From Nocardia suismassiliense (GTDB taxonomy: Bacteria > Actinomycetota > Actinomycetes > Mycobacteriales > Mycobacteriaceae): a stretch of 57,174 nt of DNA. The notes under the pieces are model-generated. The model was not told the DNA's origin. It saw only the letters and a list, made by a program, of their open reading frames with translations, and ran no database searches. How positions within the stretch are numbered: position 1 is the stretch's first letter; the number at the start of each line of letters is the position of its first letter. The position numbers and the translations under genes are program-made. Positions 53,572 through 57,174 of this stretch are shown piece after piece. Location of the stretch: NCBI RefSeq assembly GCF_900269665.1, contig NZ_LT985361.1:2527508-2584681 (forward strand), given 5' to 3'.

Positions 53572-54579
53572 TTACTCCTCCTCGGTGCGGTTTGCGCCGA
53601 GGTACCAGTCGGGCTCGCCCTCGGTGGGCAGGTCGTGCAGCTTGTCGGGGTTGCGGATGACATTGATGGCGACGATGCGGCCGTCATCGATGACGAAGTC
53701 GAATACGCCGATGTGGTTACCGTCGAACACGACCAGGCCGGGCGCGCCGTTGACCAGCACCGCGCGGCCCCACCCGTCCGCGGCGGAGGGTGCGTGGTAC
53801 CAGCCGAGCAGCATCTTCGCGATGAGCTCGGCGCCGTGCACCGGCTGGCGGATGGCGGGAACCTTGCCGCCGCCGTCGGCGGTCAGGCTGACGTTCGCGT
53901 CGAGCACGCCGAGCAGCGCGCTGAGATCACCGGAGCGCCAGGCGACCGCGAAGGCGGAGACGACCTTCTCCTGTTCGTCCGGCGAGGCGGGGAAGCGCGG
54001 CGTGCCGTTCTCGACGTGCTTGCGGGCGCGGGAGGCGAGCTGTCGCACCGCAGCCGGAGTGCGGCCGACCACCTCGGCGACCTCGGGGCCGGTCATTCCG
54101 AACACGTCCTGCAGGACGAACGCGGTGCGCTCGGCGGGCGACAACGACTCGAGGACGACCAGCAGTGCGGTGGTGACCCGTTCGTCCTGGGTGACCCGGT
54201 CTGCCGGATCGTCCCAACTGGTGACCTCCGGCTCCGGCAGCCATTCGCCGACATACTGCTCGCGGCGAACCCGGGCCGACCCGAGCTGATCCAGCGCGAG
54301 ACGACCTGTCACGGTGCTGAGCCAGGCGCGCAGATTCTCGATCTGTCCCGCCGTGCCCGCCTCGTGCTGCCGCTGCAGCCGCAGCCACGCCTCCTGCACC
54401 ACATCGTCGGCGTCGGTGAGACTGCCCAGCGTGCTGTAGGCGAGCCTGCGCAGATACGGCCGATGCTCCTCGAACCGCCGGGCCAGCTCGGCCTGATCGA
54501 GGGGTTCCGGAGTAGAAGGCTGATCGGAAGTCACTGCTGTCGCCGTTCGGTCGTTCCGCCCCGCCGGGCGCGAGTTCAT
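53572..54579 (-). CDS. ECF41-type sigma factor with SnoaL-like C-terminal domain (SigJ-like)
   Basis: A 335-aa sigma factor. Region 2 includes YLRRLAYSTLGSLTDADDVV and QEAWLRLQRQ; region 4 includes SPAERTAFVLQDVFGMTGPE and VAEVVGRTPAAVRQLASRAR. A SnoaL/NTF2-like extension of about 130 residues regulates activity in this group. Length and order match ECF41 and M. tuberculosis SigJ. The frame is open to 54843, but ATG 54579 lies just after a perfect ECF41-type promoter. GTG 54534 is another possible start. ECF41 genes are usually paired with a carboxymuconolactone or similar target gene; none is adjacent here. Confidence 0.88.
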   Translation of the reverse strand: MNSRPAGRNDRTATAVTSDQPSTPEPLDQAELARRFEEHRPYLRRLAYSTLGSLTDADDVVQEAWLRLQRQHEAGTAGQIENLRAWLSTVTGRLALDQLGSARVRREQYVGEWLPEPEVTSWDDPADRVTQDERVTTALLVVLESLSPAERTAFVLQDVFGMTGPEVAEVVGRTPAAVRQLASRARKHVENGTPRFPASPDEQEKVVSAFAVAWRSGDLSALLGVLDANVSLTADGGGKVPAIRQPVHGAELIAKMLLGWYHAPSAADGWGRAVLVNGAPGLVVFDGNHIGVFDFVIDDGRIVAINVIRNPDKLHDLPTEGEPDWYLGANRTEEE

Positions 54580-54596
54580 GGATGCGTCACCAGGTC

Positions 54597-54623
54597 GACG
54601 ACGCAGCGGATCAGAGTGTGACA
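54597..54623 (-). promoter_or_regulatory. ECF41/SigJ-type autoregulated promoter
   Basis: On the minus strand TGTCACA (54623-54617), a 16-base spacer and CGTC (54600-54597) precede the sigma gene by 17 bp. This is the consensus I recall for ECF41 and SigJ promoters (GTCACA-N16-CGTC), implying autoregulation and a very short leader. Confidence 0.75.
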
Positions 54624-54764
54624 CGCCGTAGATCGCCGACACGGTATGCCCGTCACCGACGAGGTTCGCATCACTGACGCGCCGAGTTCCGCATGATCGA
54701 GCCGATGCACCCAGTGGCCCGTCGTGCCGGTTCACCCAGGCACCACCGTCGCCGAAATCGCGCA

Positions 54765-55605
54765 GCGCGGCTGCCGAGCGGGACATGGTGGCGAACGCCG
54801 AGTGGGCGCGCGCCGTGACGTCCCGTCGGGCGGGGTTACGCATGATCGACGGGACATGGTGGTGGCGAATGCCGAGCAGGCGCGCCGTGGTGTCCCGTCG
54901 GGTGGCGTAGCTGATGTCGGCGGGACGTGGTGGCGGCAGACGTCGGGTGGGCGCGTCGTGGTGTCCCGCTCGGCGGGGTGGCTGGTGTCCGCCGGGAGAT
55001 GGTGGTGGCGAATGACGAGTGGGCGTGTCGTGGTTTCCCGTTGGGCGGGGTTACGCATGATCGACGAGACATGGTCGCGGCGAACGTCGGGTGGGCGCGT
55101 CTTGGTGTCCCGCTCAGGGGGTAGCTGGTGTCTGACGGGACATGGGGCCGGCAGACCTCGGGTGGCGCGCTGTGGTGTCCCGTTTGGCGGGGTCGTTCAT
55201 GGTCGGCGGGACGTTGTGGCGGCGAACGTCGGGTGGACGCGTCGTGGTGTCCCGTTCGGCGGGATAGCCCGTGATCGACGGGACGTGGTGGTGGCGAACG
55301 TCGGGTAGTGCGTTGTGGTGTCCCGTTTGGCGGGGTTACGCATGATCGGCGGGGCATGGTGGTGGCGAATGTCGGATGGGCGTGCCGTGGTGTCCCGCTG
55401 GGCGGAGTAGCTGATGTCGGCGGGACGTGGTGGCGGCAGACGTCGGGGGCGCGTCGTGGTGTCCCGCTCGGTGGGGTAGCTGGTGCCGGCGGGACGTGGT
55501 GGTGGCGAATGCCGGGTGGGCGCGTTGTGGTGTCCCATTCAGCGCGGGCGCTCGTGCTCGACGGGACATGGTGGCGGCATCCGCCGAGAGAGAGGTGCGC
55601 CGCTG
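54765..55605. repeat. Array of about 12 degenerate repeats of 69-76 bp
   Basis: Each unit carries GTGGTGTCCCG, a variable stretch, and CGGGACRTGGTGG, so GTCCCG/CGGGAC can pair within each unit. Two inner variants alternate irregularly: one with TTACGCATGATCG and one with GTAGCTGATGTCGG. Unit length drifts, so long open frames across it change frame and are not genes. It fills the whole sigma factor-cobD gap. Confidence 0.85.
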
Positions 55606-55651
55606 TGTCCCGTTGATCGTGGGCTGTGGAGGGTGCGGATAGGCTCGGTGG

Positions 55652-56569
55652 GTGCAGAAGGGGACCGCTACCGCTGGTGGGTTGGTGTTGGGGTTTGTGC
55701 TCGATCGGGTGCTGGGGGATCCGCGGCGGTGGCATCCGGTGGCTGGATTCGGTTCGGCGGCAAGTGCGCTCGAATCGGTGACGTATGCCGATCGGCGTCG
55801 TGCGGGGGTGCTGCACGAGGTGGTGCTGGTGGGGGCGGTGGTCGGGGTCGGTGTGGGGGTTCGTGGTCTTGGATTGCCGGTCACCACGCTGGCCACCTGG
55901 ACGGTGCTGGGCGGACGGAGCCTCGCCAAGGCTGGTAGCGAGATGGCCGATCGGCTGGAGGCCGGCGATCTGGACGGCGCTCGCGCGCTGCTGCCTTCGC
56001 TGTGCGGCCGCGATCCCGAGGTGCTCGACGCCGACGGATTGGCCCGCGCCGCACTGGAATCCATCGCGGAGAACACCTCCGACGCGACGGTGGCCCCGCT
56101 GGTCTGGGGTGCGCTCGCGGGTGTGCCCGGCCTGCTCGGCTACCGCGCGATCAACACCCTCGACGCCATGATCGGCTACCGCAACGACCGCTACCGCAAC
56201 TTCGGCTGGGCCGCCGCCCGCACCGACGACCTGGCCAATTTGCTACCCGCGCGCCTCACCGGCCTACTCACCGTCGCGCTCGCCCCACTCGTGCAAGGCC
56301 GCCCGGCCGCCGCCCGCCGCGCCTGGCGCCGCGATGCCGCAAAACACCCAAGCCCCAACGCGGGTGTGGTCGAGGCATCCATGGCAGGCGCCCTCGGCGT
56401 CCGCCTCGGCGGCCGCACCCAATACCGCCACGGCACCGAACTCCGCCCCACCCTCGGCGACGGCCCCGCCCCGACCGTCGCGGACCTCCACCGCGCAGTG
56501 CACATGTCGGAGGCCGTGCAGTGGGCGTCGGTTGTGGTCGCAGCTATTTGGGCTCTCGCCAGGCGCTAG
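55652..56569 (+). CDS. cobD: Cobalamin biosynthesis protein CobD/CbiB
   Basis: A 305-aa membrane-associated adenosylcobinamide-phosphate synthase that attaches the aminopropanol arm to adenosylcobyric acid. Diagnostic stretches are VLDRVLGDPRRWHPVAGFG, ALESIAENTSDATVAPLVWG, GYRAINTLDAMIGYRNDRY and PSPNAGVVEASMAGALGVRL. Four to five hydrophobic segments fit an inner-membrane enzyme. GTG start without a strong ribosome binding site. No cob neighbour is visible before the contig end. Confidence 0.94.
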   Translation: MQKGTATAGGLVLGFVLDRVLGDPRRWHPVAGFGSAASALESVTYADRRRAGVLHEVVLVGAVVGVGVGVRGLGLPVTTLATWTVLGGRSLAKAGSEMADRLEAGDLDGARALLPSLCGRDPEVLDADGLARAALESIAENTSDATVAPLVWGALAGVPGLLGYRAINTLDAMIGYRNDRYRNFGWAAARTDDLANLLPARLTGLLTVALAPLVQGRPAAARRAWRRDAAKHPSPNAGVVEASMAGALGVRLGGRTQYRHGTELRPTLGDGPAPTVADLHRAVHMSEAVQWASVVVAAIWALARR

Positions 56570-56986
56570 GTGCCGTAATGCCGCGCGTCATCGAGGGCTC
56601 TGTGGTGCCGCACGTGCTGGAGGTGGTGCAGTGGGCCTCGGTTCTGGTCGCCGCACCCTGTTCCCTCGCAGAACCTGAATCGCGCTATTCAACGAGCGAA
56701 CTCGTTGATGGCGCGCTGAAGGGGCGTGGCAATGTCGGAGTTACGGACGAAGCTGAGTCAGCCTTCGTCCATTGCTTGGTCGCAGATGGCGCGCGAGCGA
56801 CTCGATCTGACGGAGGTATACGAGTTTGTCGGGGGAGACCGCATCGGTGCAGCTCGCAGGCCGCGGCGGTGCCGGCGCGGGTGTGCGGGTCAGTCGCGGC
56901 CGCGACCGTAGCGGTCTGCCAGGCGCGCTTCGGTTGTCGGCTTGGGAACGGCCGGAGTGGGTGTGGCGGTGGGGGGTTTGGGGGGG
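56570..56986 (+). other. Region after cobD with a partial duplicate of the cobD 3' end
   Basis: No secure gene is seen. Bases 56610-56654 repeat 56500-56544, the cobD codons around EAVQWASVVVAA, at 37 of 45 positions, giving a decayed VVQWASVLVAA. Further on, a plus frame reads RTKLSQPSSIAWSQMARERL, unidentified. Confidence 0.5.
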
Positions 56987-57174
56987 CTCTTTTACACATC
57001 TGACGCTGCCGGCGAAGGGGTTGGGGGGGGGTTCGGGGGGCGGCGGGTGATTTACAAAAAAAAACGACAGGCGCGCCCGGGCCGTTGTTCTGGTCTTCTT
57101 ACTACACTTTACTCCCTGTATGTCGTCCTTCGCCCGTTGCCTGGCCGTTCTGCATCCGCATGCTGTGCTGCTCG
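56987..57174. other. Sequencing-adapter and low-quality contig end (not chromosome)
   Basis: ACACATCTGACGCTGCCG at 56994-57011 sits in a 29-base match (27 identical) to the Nextera transposase adapter read-through. It is followed by poly-G runs, a run of ten A and an unrelated-looking tail. Sequence beyond about 56986 should not be interpreted biologically. Confidence 0.85.

Noticed and set aside
54765..55605. CRISPR array
   Set aside because: The whole unit is repeated, not a short direct repeat with unique spacers, and no cas gene is present.
54836..55816. 326-aa repetitive protein on the minus strand in the repeat array
   Set aside because: Repeat units vary in length and shift frame, so the peptide repeat is not maintained; DNA-level repetition explains the open frame.

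Overview
The window is high-GC actinobacterial DNA, most likely from Nocardia or a close relative in the Mycobacteriales. The main evidence is a mycolic-acid/FAS-II block in the Mycobacterium tuberculosis order (ahpE, DUF3052 gene, small lipoprotein, aceE, mabR, fabD, acpM, kasA, accD6) at 32.4-42.9 kb. Here kasB is missing between kasA and accD6. GTG starts, very high third-position GC and many TetR/HxlR regulators fit the same origin.

Layout. 1-13.3 kb: a cut-off TetR gene, a secreted M28 peptidase, a sugar ABC importer operon divergent from a GH38 alpha-mannosidase (a likely mannoside uptake and degradation locus), a lipoprotein L-asparaginase, and a TetR/acyl-CoA-dehydrogenase-like pair. 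13.3-18.8 kb: a tightly coupled four-gene operon (AMP-forming ligase, FOXRED2-like flavoprotein, FMN 2-hydroxy-acid oxidase, atypical P450) that looks like an uncharacterised small-molecule pathway. 18.9-25.8 kb: regulators and small oxidoreductase/hydrolase genes. Two of these genes (DUF899 and an alpha/beta hydrolase) share a duplicated promoter-leader of about 85 bp.

25.8-32.36 kb: an accessory-looking segment that ends at the 3' end of tRNA-Val. It holds gene remnants, a lower-GC secreted protein, a divergent pair of putative HTH proteins (one a 627-aa helical protein, the other HTH plus two membrane helices), a perfect 16-bp inverted repeat with a third copy of its core, and two small secreted-protein genes behind a shared 45-bp element.

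32.4-42.9 kb: the conserved mycolate block. It includes a 21-bp palindrome upstream of fabD that fits a MabR operator. 43-57 kb: HxlR/nitroreductase, a solitary N6-adenine DNA methyltransferase with a low-complexity insertion, TetR/SDR, a PAS-like protein, a gamma-carbonic-anhydrase-like protein coupled to a GlxA-type regulator, an MBL-fold hydrolase, alanine dehydrogenase, a SigJ/ECF41-like sigma factor with its own ECF41-type promoter, an array of about 12 repeats of roughly 70 bp, and cobD. The last 190 bp or so are not reliable chromosome: they contain a near-exact Nextera adapter followed by poly-G and poly-A, so the window ends at a contig edge.

All functions are inferred from reading the sequence; no database search was run. 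Several starts were moved inside longer open frames on the basis of ribosome binding sites, stop/start overlaps or promoter positions.
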